A stretch of DNA of 64,000 nucleotides from Enoplolaimus lenunculus (taxonomy: Eukaryota > Nematoda > Enoplea > Enoplida > Thoracostomopsidae), in NCBI GenBank assembly GCA_030248215.1, contig JASANG010002448.1, positions 1-64,000 of the forward strand, in the 5' to 3' direction. Below are positions 27,838 to 39,700 of this stretch, piece by piece. Below the pieces are notes generated by a model, which did no database searches, was not told the DNA's origin, and was given only the letters and a program-made list of their open reading frames with translations. The first letter of the stretch is position 1; each line of letters begins with the position of its first letter. Both the position numbers and the translations under genes were made by a program.

Positions 27838-28026
27838 TGCTACTTTTAGGGCCGTAACAGAAGATCAAGCGTATTTCTAAAGCCTAAGCCTAAGCGTTGA
27901 AAAGCTTATTCGTAAGCCTAAGTTTAAGCCTAAGACTACGCCTAAGCCTTAGCAATAAAATGTAGTCTAAAATGTAAGCCTACTCTTTTACAGACCCACC
28001 AGAAACCTGGACGGCCCTAAAAGTAA
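27838..28026. mobile_element. GCCTAA-rich foldback, second type
   Basis: Ends tacttttagggccgt and acggccctaaaagta are perfect inverses and enclose many cctaagcctaag words. Related GCCTAA-rich sequences lie at 8040-8210 and 59030-59170. Confidence 0.65.
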
Positions 28027-28322
28027 CATCTTATGGTAACGAATGGCGATGCACTGCGCCGGACGGAGACGGACGGTCACGGACGGCAGCTAACGGTGAC
28101 GCCCGATAAATATAGCACTACATTAAGCCTAAAGCCTAAGAACCCATTCTCTAAACCCACCGATTTTTTTGCCACCCAATGGGTAGGACCCTATATTTAA
28201 CGTGAATCTAAACTTTTAAAATGTATACATTCGAAGTTATGCGGTCCTGGAACATGTTACATTGTCCTATAATACCATTGATATTCGGTAGAATTCCGGA
28301 ATATCATATGATATGTCCATAA

Positions 28323-29219
28323 TGCATCATTCAGGTTATACTGCGCTCGCCAATGTCAAAAAATGTCCCACCATTTTAAGAGCTAGCTAATTTGCGTACA
28401 CTCTCCAAAAATAGTGTCCAAACTATTAGCTAGCTATACGAATGACCTACAAAATAAAGCGACGTGGCAAAAATAGTGTTTTAAAAATATCACCCTTTTA
28501 AAATACAGTGGATATCGTACGGCCAATGGTTAGAAACGGCAGAGTTTAGAATTTCTTATAATTTTTCAAATTTTGTCCCGGAAACTCAAATTTTGGCGGG
28601 AAAATTCAAATTTTTGCGGTAAAATTCAATTTTTGGCGGGAAAACATAAATTTTGGCGGGAAATTTAAATTTTGGCGCGAAATTCAAATTTTGGCGGGAA
28701 AAGTTAAAAATTTTAGTGGAAAATTCAAATTTTGGCGCGAAAATTTAAATTTTGGCGGGAAAACTTAAATTTTGGCGCGAAATTCAAATTTTGGCGCGAA
28801 ATTCAAATTTTGGTATGAAATTCAAATTTTGGCGGGAAAATTCAAATTTTCTTGGGAAAATTCAAATTTTGTCGATAAAATTCAAATTTTGCAAAATTTA
28901 GCTTGAAAATTCAAATTTTGCCGATAAAACTCAAATTTTTCCGAAATATTTCAAAATTTTGCTTGAAAATTCAAATTTAAGCGTGACATTCAAATTTTTT
29001 GGTAAATTGTATTATGGTGCAAGAAATAACACATGGTCAAAATACCCTGCCATTTTCCGAACATGTCCTAAGAATAGACTGCAAAGAAACGACATACTAG
29101 CTAAATAATGTGAAAATAATTACTTGGTGCAAGAAATAGCTGTAATTTTATTGCTACTTTATAATAATGACATGGACATTTTTTAACATCGGCGAGCGCA
29201 GCATAACCTGGATGGTGCA
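28323..29219. mobile_element. Harbinger-like non-autonomous element with tandem E2F-like array, copy 2
   Basis: Inverted ends (tgcatcattcaggttatact / inverse ending at 29219), about 45 bases each, lie between TAA duplications. The interior at 28560-28990 repeats a ~20-bp unit built on attcaaattttggcgggaaa, with variants ttttggcgcgaaa. The array has the opposite orientation to 18487-19148. Confidence 0.8.
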
Positions 29220-30527
29220 TAACTGTCTGACAGATGGATGTTTACGATGATTATTGGAGATCCGAGATTTGTAAGCCTATGTTATGTGACATTTACGTTT
29301 AGTCTGCATTACCGTTATTCATATCACATTTATGTTGTTGTCGTCAACTCAACACGGACAAAACGTGTTCCGGGATCCCCTAGCGTAACATCCGCATTAG
29401 GCATATAACAAAGTTAATCTTGGAAAGAGCCAGAATATCACAAAAACGTTCAGTCAAAACTTTGAACCGTCACGTGGATTAAACTGTGCTGCCAAGAGAT
29501 CTGCAATAAGTTGGTTATACTGTTTGCACAAATGAATTTTAACGCAAATTTCACAATAACTTGGATCCATGTTACGTTGAGCGTTTTTCCGCTGTCCCGG
29601 GACAACAACAAAAAGAAATGCAGTTAGGTAAATAAAGCACTTATATGTAATATGAATAGATATAAATGTTACGCCAACGCTTGGCTTTAGGGAAACGTTT
29701 TTACTTCCCCGCAAAGAAAATTTAACGCAGAAAAATCTTGCTGGATTGGGTTCTCACAGGCAAACGCCCCCCTAATGCCTATCCATTTCAATAGACCTAA
29801 GCAGGACTGAACGGTGGCGTACTAGCTCTCCCCTCTCTCCCCCACAGGCTAAGCAATTTTTATGGAACATGTAACATTTCTACAAAAGTATTTAACTGTA
29901 TTTTTGACGCTTTACTACGAGATTCACTTGAGCGTTGGGCTTGGGGGCGGTAGACGGCCATCCTGTTTAGGGTCGCTTGAAATCGCCCTACTTTCTGGAG
30001 GGGCGGCAGTGCCCTAATTGTCCGCACTACTTATTTTGATTCTAATTCAATATTTTACGTGTAAACCATCTGAAAATATCTCCCTCATGCTGCTGTTCCA
30101 TTCCAGCTGATCATGCTGCGCCAATCTTTCAGTAAAATCGGAGCACGCAGCACCATTGTTGGTTCAGCAAAACGGCTGTTGGAGTGACATTGGCCATAAC
30201 TTGCGTGCACGTTTTTTCCTGCTTATTACATTATCAGTCTTCAGCATTCGAGAATACCAATTTCAATTTTGAACAAAACTGTTTGCAGAACGAGGGCAAA
30301 TCTGCTGCCAGCCATCACTATATGATGATCCGCCAGCGTAAAGCACCGTTTGTCAATTTTTACGTTAAATTTCTACGCAAACATTTGTACATGTGCATAA
30401 TATTCACCAATAGCACAACATCGCTCGTCAACATTTACCTTGCAAAGCAAAAACTGGCACGCGCGGATAGGGCGTAACGCTTTTGCCAATAAGCCAAACG
30501 TCTTAATGTTTCCAATATACCATGTGG

Positions 30528-30718
30528 TCATAGCATTTTGTGTGTTTCAGGCATTGGTAAATAATTAGCGTTCGCGTGATCAGAATTAACAATATCGAGT
30601 GATTTGTGTCGCCGCAGTGACTTTTTGCCAGGACCTGAGTAACAACCGAACATAAACAAATTGCCAACCAAAACGAACCATTCGATTACGGTAATTACCG
30701 ACAACCCTAACCAGAGCC
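30528..30718 (-). CDS. Degenerin exon 19, TM2 filter and C terminus
   Basis: Encodes [20 protein letters not shown] (selectivity filter Gly-Leu-Ser), a short basic cytoplasmic tail ([12 protein letters not shown]) and stop TGA at 30530-30528. Acceptor tattttcag. Confidence 0.95.
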
Positions 30719-33700
30719 CTGAAAATAATCACATATTGCTGCCAGATTAATGTTTTAGCTTTTAAGGAGTAACTAAAATTCAAGTATTTACAATTTCCAG
30801 ACATGAATATTTTTTATTTCGTCTGACATCACGGTAAAGTTCAGCTAGATTTATTTTCTAGGATATTAATATTTAAATCATTCGATTACAACTATTTTCA
30901 ATATAGATCTACCTAGTGTCTTTCAAATAAATGGAAAATTCAGTGATAACCGGTTTTCCCAGCAAAAACATGAGTTATTCCGTATTAACAAATTTAGCTC
31001 CCTAAATTTCACTTTGTTTTAAATACTGTAGTGATACGTATAAGAGGGGGAGACAGATATTTATTTGGCCTGTCCAGCGGGTCCCCCCGTGTTATTCGGT
31101 TACGGGCTGTTATTTACTTTTAACCCGCCTTCCGTCGCCTTTTGTTATGCTGATATATACTGTATTGCAACTATCCGTTGAATTAAACGTTTATTTGTCG
31201 TGTCAACAGCGTGAGCAATAATGCAACGTTATACTTAGGAATGTACTTTCAAAACTTAAGTACGCTTCGAAACAACTTTATTTGGTCCTGGATTCATTTA
31301 TGAGCTACAATTAGGGATAATTGACATTTATGGACTCTAATTAGGGTTTAAGGACTCTATCCGCTTACGGACTCTTATTAGGGATACGGGCTTTTATTGA
31401 TTGTGACTCAAAATGTGAATCCTCCTCTTATTAGCCCCCTCTTATTATTACCTTCCTCTTTTATTCGGGTCACTGCAGTAGTCAAAGCTATTAGATCTTC
31501 TTCCAACAAAATTTAAAAATCGAGGCGTTGAATCAAATGGATGATGTTGATACTGCAAATATTGTAACCACTTTGACCAGTTTTAAACATTTATGGTTGG
31601 ATAATTTTGAACTGTAAACTGAAATCTATTTAAAAATTGTTTGTCCTGTTAGAGGGATCTAATAAATTATATTGAAAATTACAACTTACCGATCTGTCCC
31701 CCCATATCCGCGAGCAAATTAACAACCTAAAACGAAATGTTTGGTATGTTTCATAAATTTATCTATACAAAACCTTCAGCTATGCACACGTAACTGTAAG
31801 CACCGATCGCTACGCAGTAAAAAAAGTATTATATACATATTTGCAGTTAAGTGTTACATAATTAAGGCCCTATACAGGAAGCAGGGGGTAACCGGATATA
31901 TGTTTTCGGTAAAAATAGGTATTCGTTACCGTTATGAAAATATTAGAAATTCCGTTATTTTTATGATTCAAATTAGCTCCAAATCACATTTAAATCGGGC
32001 AATGCTTCATTACAGATAGGGCTGAAATTGTTTGATATGGCCGAAAAATGACGATATTTATATAAAATATTAAAAAAATTGTGTATATACCATGTTTCTT
32101 TAAAATTTTTGAAAACCAAGGTGAATATTTATATGTCGCAGTTGTAATGGATAGTAAGTAATACACTTTTGAAAGTTGTACTTCAATAACCGTTTTCCGT
32201 TTACGTTATTTTGATCACTATCCGCTTCCGTTATATTTCCTATCCATTTAGACCGTGACGAGGTGTGTTAGAAGGGATGCTTAGAAATGCTTTAATATGC
32301 CTAAATCTAAGCCTAGGCGTGTTTAGGGGGAAGTGTAGAAAAGCACAAGTGCTAAAATTTATTTTTCCGCATTGCATTAAACTCCATATACAGTACACAT
32401 TGCGATAAGTTTGGAGTGAAACTCCCTACATAGCTGAGGGAGGCAGCGATATTCCGCGAGACTGCAATGGAGTTACTTTAAGCTTTACACTATTTTGTCC
32501 AGGCTTAGCGTAGGCCTGGGATGTGTTTTAGGCATTCATCCTTACGCTGAGGTTTAGCCTTAGGTTCACGCTTCTGCTTGCGAATATGCTTGTACTACAG
32601 CTACGACGTTAACCGATGTTTATTGCATTCAACCGTGGGTTTGGCTTACCGCATATGCAGCTCGCTCTTTGACAGTTTCGTAGCTGATTTGCTCGTAGTA
32701 AACCAGAAGCATTACTGCGTTTTCCCTGTAAAATAAAATATTCCCAATTTGAGTTATGCGCTTAAAATTACAAGCACAAACTTTCATAAAATGCAATATT
32801 TTAAAAAAATTATAACCCTGCTACGATCATATTGTGAAATAAAATCTAGCACCATTTACTACGTATTGTTAGGTTACAAACCAAACGAACGACACATTCG
32901 CGAGATAAACATTTGCAAACAGTTGTAGGAGACCTGTGTTCGCCGAACTTAAAGTTTCATAGTTTTACATACATGAGTGAGAATAATAACCCTATATTAA
33001 AAGATTAAAAGTGTGCATTATAAGAATTTTCACAAATTAATACCTTATCTCGAAATTACTACACTTAACGGTTTAATTGATAAAAAAGTGTGCAACTCTT
33101 GGGGTTTCGCATGGTACACAACTCTGAATAAGGGGGCTCGGTTGAAATGCAACGTGCGCCGGGTACATTTTGTACCATGCAGAAACCTAATAGCTGCATA
33201 CTCTTGTATTATGCACATTAGGTGAAACCATTCACAGTATATATAATATACCATGAACAAAACTTCCTACAAGGCAATATATATTCAACCAGAGTTGGAC
33301 TTTACGAGCAGGTAAACATTTGTATCAAGCGGGTAAAAAAATCGCACTTTTATCCGCGCCAAACCTTTAATGGTTAAGTTGCAAAACATACCCTATTAAT
33401 TAAACTAGTGAGTAAGCGTTGAAAAAACAAACGTTCGGTTCTTTATACAGTTAGGTTTGAAATTTTGTTGTTTCTAGAGAGCTTACATGTGTAAAATTAA
33501 TTGGAGCTATAACGCAAAACTTCATTAAAGTTCAAATCACCAGCGATCTTTTAAATACTGGGTTAAAACTTCAGACGTTGGTAAAACGTGGGTAATGGGT
33601 AGATCTTTTTATCGCGGGTACACCCGCGGGTAAAAACTTATTTACCTGACTAAATTGCGGGTCGGGTAAAAAAATGCTTACCTACGTCCCACCCTGATTC

Positions 33701-36700
33701 AAAGAACGTAGGTTTCAACAAACTTAATAATAATTACCTGTAATCTTGAATGCATTTTCTATCACCGCTTTCGCAATTTCTGATCTGTAAATGCAGTAAA
33801 TATGGTCCGTTTGCATAACGCAAAAATTGCAGAAATGTTAACGCAACAACCTTCCACATAGAGTACACCGGTGCTTTGCGGAATTTTTAAGTCGTTCGCA
33901 TTTCAACATGGATAAACGAACCCCATTTGCGATTTTTATGATTAATGAAAAATAACCTCTGTCGTTATTAAAAAAGGTTTTTATTCAACAGTGAAAGTTT
34001 TTTTATTTTGAAACATTATTCATTGTACTCGTAAAACAAATTAAGATCATGGAACCAGCGGTTATAAATTTAGAACAGGGTCCGTTTGGAGCACAACAAA
34101 TTGCAGGCGGCGCACATGCAATAAATACGCTATGCACAGTGTTTAACAATTGATACACGTATACATAGTACAAAATCTGCACAATATTGTGGAGCGCCTT
34201 CAGGCTCAAGCATCTCTATCACTTATAGCTGAAGATTCGAATACTAACAGAAAATCAAATGTCAAATCAAAAAAAATTTCATGAAGTAAAGGTTGAATAA
34301 TAAACGATTTGTGAAGGTTGTGGTCTTCACTCCGTGCACCAGATCAATTTTGATAACATTAAAAGAATTTTATGTTAGAAAAAGTTTCTTTTTCCAATCA
34401 CAAAATTTCTGCTTTACTTTAGTCTAAATAACAATTCCTGGTAGCACGGCTGTAAGTGGGATTGTGTATTAAGCTATGTAACTTACAGCATGAGTAAACG
34501 CAGGCCATTTAGCAGCAGAATACGACACCGTGTAAATCGATTCTCTAAAAATTGATAACAAAAACTACAATTGAATTGTGCGGCAAAATATTATGGCACA
34601 GTTGTCTTATAAAACTGCTCAGATTTCGATAGTTTCCAAAATTCGCAAAAGTTGATGCTTCAAACTTACTACTGTTAAAATCGGGTTGATGGGCGTGTAC
34701 TGATAAATGGGGTGTATCCCCAACGGAAACTTCGAAAATGAAACGAGAAACGGCGCTCTTAGACGTTTTACGCCGTAGTAGAATAACCCGTAGAGGCCAA
34801 AAATATTTTCTCGTACGCTACACTGGCGCTCAAACAGTATTAGACAGTTGTTACTTCTGTACACTGAGGTTTACCAGCATTAAGACTGCCCCACACTAAG
34901 ATAAACGATTTGTAGCCTAACACAGGATTAACATTAAATTTTCTAGACGTACTTGCAAGGCTGTAAACATCGACAATTTTCAACTGTACGAAATCCTCCA
35001 GCCTGTTTCATATATTCTGATAAGCATGATCCTGTAAATTGTACAAATAGCTATTTGTATCCGTATTCTCAAATGTGTGTCTATTGCCAATTGGTGAAAA
35101 GTATGCTAACTTTCGACTGAGTAAACGATAAGCTTAGATATTAACCAAATCTCTGTACGTCATTTGTCCTACCTCTGTGTGTATTCTGAGATCGCAATGT
35201 GCAGTAGTTTATCAATTCGAAAACCTGTTGTTAAACTGGCTGTAAGTGCTATATGCATATAGGCCCTGGAAAGAACTTAATTCAAATAAATGTAAGCGAG
35301 CTGATCCGCACGTATGGCTACTGCTGGCGTCAGCATTTGGGCCGAAGTTACTTTATAAGCGTAACAGTAATCTAACGCATTCTTAAAACTAAGACTACTC
35401 TAGTAAAGTAAAATTGGCAAGCCAGCCACTTTTAAAAATGTTACGGCCAGTTGGCATCGTAAACCGAGGAGTGTCAAAGTGACTAATGACATGCGTAATG
35501 CATAAAGCAGGTGCGGGTGTGTGATTTTTAAAAAATGTTCTGAACTGAAAAACGAGCAAAAACTGTTGTTTTCCTATCCATGTGGGAAGGGATAATAGAA
35601 AAAATTGTAAAACTAATAATATAATTGAGCAAAAAAATATAAAGTTGTTTTACGTTCGTCAACTTGAGCACAAATTGAGTAATTGTTTGATAACTCTGGA
35701 AATCGCGGATCGATGCAACCACATTCATCAGCGATTGCTCGTTGAAAGCAACTTCGATAACATCCCTAAAACAAATCTTATGTTGTATTGCTTAATTTTT
35801 TTTGTAAAATCTAAACACCGTCCATTTTCGTTCATGCTTATGGTTTGCCTACACTTTTCTGAGTCGTCCTCCGATGCGCTTCATTGGACGCTGCCGTTCG
35901 CGGCTGATTGGAGCGCCATCTGCCGCCAGGCAGGGCGACGTCTCACAAGTAAAAGTAAATTTTGCATGCCCCGCGCGGTCCCGTACAGCGATGCACGGCG
36001 AACATAGTGCAACTCTTAAAACCCTGTCGCTCTGCGAAAACCCCGTCTTAGTGCGTATGTTATGTACAAAGTTGCGCTTAGGCATTTCCAGCTGATCTCG
36101 AAAATCACACCACCCGGTGCTTTTGATCAAAAGGTTTCTCCACCGTGAGATTAGGGGTGCTAATCACCGCCCTAAAATGATGCATATGCACGCTATGAAG
36201 CAAATTCATTTATAATACGACAGAGTTCATTTTTTTGTTTTAACAAAATTTACCTCAACCGTATATGAACTGTTGTAAATATAGTCGGCGGCATCTGCTT
36301 CTGTATCCAAACAGTCTCCATACGGCTTTGCTAATCGGCTGATTTTTTTCTAAAAACCTACCAAACTATAGTCTAAATTCGACCGTTGTACAGTTATTCC
36401 TTGTATTTATACTTAGGTAAACGATGTATGCGAGAATCCTTTTCAAGATAAATGTACAAAAAGTACTTAACGACAATAATCTTGTAATTTTTTACAGCGA
36501 GAACTTGCAATATCGAATTGCAACTTTCTTTCACAAAATCTTGCAACAGCATATTTTGCAGAAAAAGTTACATATACAAATTGCAGTTGCAAGTCGTTTC
36601 TGAAAAAATGCACGAATCTCTCCTTGGCCGCTACCGTATTTATACTCTAGTTGGATTTTTCAACGAAATATCGGTGAGTGGCGAAAAAATTATTTCGAAC

Positions 36701-39700
36701 CTCACTACCAACTCAAAGGAGGTTATTTATGACTGACAGACCTAATGTTTGTCCTAATTTAAATCAATAACTGACCAGTTTCAGCCCAAACGAAGATATT
36801 GTTCCAGTGGGCGCACTGTACCCGAACACATCAGGAAATGGATGATCGTTCTTGGCATGGATTGTTAACCGTATCCCAGTTGCTTCTGTTGTTAAAATGT
36901 AATCCGAAACGTTGGCGTACGCAAGAACTCGAAGTCCTGTAAAATTATAAATATGGTCACTCGTACGAGAGGTAACAGTTTGCTGTTGTCACCCCGCTCC
37001 TGTCGAATTTTCGTAAGATCTCATCATTGGCTGTACAATGTACGGTGTTGTACTTAGTTTCGTATAGCTGCATTTCCGTTCAAAATTTTCAATATTTTCG
37101 GAACTGCGATGAAAAATAACTTTTATATTGCATGATCTTTACTGATCGCTTAGTAATTTGAACGCTATTAACAGCAGGAACATTCAAATTATTACGTTCT
37201 TTTCGAATCAGAGGAAAACACATGATATATGCATGATATATACGTCTATAACTTTCTGACAAGATACAAAACGTTGCTGTTACAGGCATTAAACTTAACC
37301 TACTTTTTTCCTAGAGCCAATAAGTTTCTTATCGCACTTCTGGCTGCAAAAACCAGTCATTGAAGTTATAAATCCTCTTCCAAAATGAAATCTTTGCATC
37401 AGCCCGGTTTTACAAGTGACCCGAATAAGAGGGGGTGCTGATATTTATTTGGCCTCTCTAGATGTACCCCCCATTATTCGGTTATGGACTGTTATTTATT
37501 TTCAACCCGCCCTCTTCCATCCTTCGTTATTGATATATATACGGTATATATACGGTATTGCAACTATTCGTTGAATTAAACGTTTTTTGCCTTGCATCAA
37601 AACCTTGAGCTATAATGCAAGGTTATATACCTTCAAAACTTAAGTACGCTTTAAAGATTCGAACTCAACTTTATTTGGTCCTGAAGTCATTTATGCGCTA
37701 CAATTAGGGATAATTGGCATTTATGGACTGTAATTAGGGTTTAGGGACTCTACAAGCTTATGGACTCTTATTAGGAACACAAATTCCTATTGATTGGCAG
37801 TCATAATGGGGACCCCCATCTTATTACCCCTCTCCCTCTTATTCGGGTCACTACAGTATATATTTAAAAAATAATTACACAACCAAGATTTGGTTCTTTT
37901 TGCTGAATGGATCTGGAGCATATTGCAACCGAACTAATGGGTATTTTCCCGGTATAAACGCCTCATGACCAGTAACACCACTGTAGTATTCAGTAAGTTA
38001 TGTTTTTTGTTTACAATTAAACAATTAGATGTACCATATAACGGTCCTGCGCGTGTGCTTGTTCGGTTTTTGTTATTATCATAATTGTAAATGTAACAGT
38101 TGCCGTACACCGGGTCCATTTGTAACCGAAAGTCGCTAGAATTTATTTCAAAATTAAACGAGCATATATATAAATATATATATATGTTATATATACTTTA
38201 TTATTTTTCAATCAGTTTTATGTTTAAACACTATTCAGTATGCACACGTGTAAGTATTTGCCGCGAGAACATGCAGCTGCAATTTTCACGCATAACTTGT
38301 ATTTTTTCATCAGCCAATTAGAAAACGGGTGCAATAAATTCAGCGAACTTGCATGGTTATTCACACATGTGAAGTAAATTTCTAGCCATGATTTTAATAA
38401 ATTATTTGCAGCTGCAAGTTTTTCGAGCGGAATTTTGGACAAACTTGCAAATGCAAGTTGCAGCTGCAAGTTCTCGCAGTAAAAACTTCACGTGTGAATA
38501 GGGCTTTAATTAAATTACAGAGTGACAATGACTGTAGCGGTACCGTAGCCAAGGGGTCCAGAGGGACTGATGCCCTCATACAAATATTTTGGCTTCCTAA
38601 AAAATTTTCAATTTTGCTTGTGAGTCATTTAAAACCCATGTATGTCCCTCTTGGAAAATTTTCAGCCGTCCTCTAGCAAGGAGAGCCGGCTACGGGCCTG
38701 GCTCGTAGCCAGAACAATAAATTATTAAGTACACGAAAATTTCTCAAAGTTATTTTCTTACACCGACTAATAATGTTGAAGTTTTATTTTTCCATTTATT
38801 TATTTTAAAATGCCATCTTTGCCATTCACAGAATATTACAAGAAAAAAACCCAAGCTGTCAAACAAATATTTGATTCCGCGTTTTCAAGTAATTTAAATA
38901 ATCAAATCTCTGGTTTTGTGACACACGGAAAAGTAAACTAATAAAACTCACTTGTCTGTATCACATTCGACACCGTCAAACGAACACATTTCAATAAGTT
39001 CTTCTTTAGAATACGAAACTCGCCGACGAACCTCTGGGCTCATACTTAATGCTGTTATCATTACGTTTTCTTTTGCTGTTGTATGCATCGAGCCTTCGCC
39101 AGTAATATTCTATAAACAAGCTGAACGTCTTGCAGAGATGAAAGCGGAGCCCCCATCGGTCAGGATGGAGTGGGTAGAACGATGTGAAACTGTATACTGC
39201 ATGAGGTAGCGCGCTTCACATCGGGCAAAAATGCAGTAAAAATCGCATGCCAAATTTTTATCGGTTTTGAAATTTTTTAGCTCAAAAGTAAAATGATGTT
39301 AGTCGGTTGCAACGTGCGAGGCTTGGGGGCGTGCAGCTTTTTTGCATATACAGCATAATAATAAGGATAGCTATATTTTAAGGGTAGACAGGTTGAATGT
39401 TTCTGATAGACGGTTCTGGTTTTTATTGGTATTGGCGGTTACTGGAAAAGTTGAGTATTACGGTTTATGTTTGTTAAGTGAATAAAATTGATTATACGGC
39501 GCTATTGAAATTATAGCTACATCCGGAGTTACAATTGATATGTTTTCGGCAGACTGAACAGCTGAAAAAAATTTTTATCGTCCAACGAATTCGCCTTTCC
39601 GCCGCTTGCTAAATTCAGTTTAAAACTGTCTTGAATAACAAATACTCTCGCTAGAAGACTGATTAATTGCGTATATAAAAGAAGGGAAAATCTACAAAAA

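Larger units (their letters stand above)
23975..30527. other. Gene-free interval between convergent genes
   Basis: I see no chained exons on either strand. The interval holds inverted-repeat elements (24111-24316, 24981-25376, 26528-26730, 27838-28026, 28323-29219) and GC-rich CGGTGACGGACGG-type words. The 3' ends of the plus-strand gene and the minus-strand degenerin face each other here. Confidence 0.5.

Noticed and set aside
29454-29714. 86-codon minus-strand frame with a hydrophobic stretch, considered as the degenerin C terminus
   Set aside because: The true TM2 and C terminus are at 31690-31726 and 30528-30718 in matching phase.
32882-32933. Minus-strand stretch reading VCKCLSREC, at first taken as the degenerin C-x-C exon
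   Set aside because: The real C-x-C-x-x-P-C exon is at 34953-35031, which bridges the phases exactly; this one ends in a phase that cannot join exon 17.
37870-38000. Minus-strand piece after degenerin exon 10 with an acceptor-like ctacag
   Set aside because: Joining it puts a stop in frame; exon 11 at 36936-36776 restores the family sequence directly.
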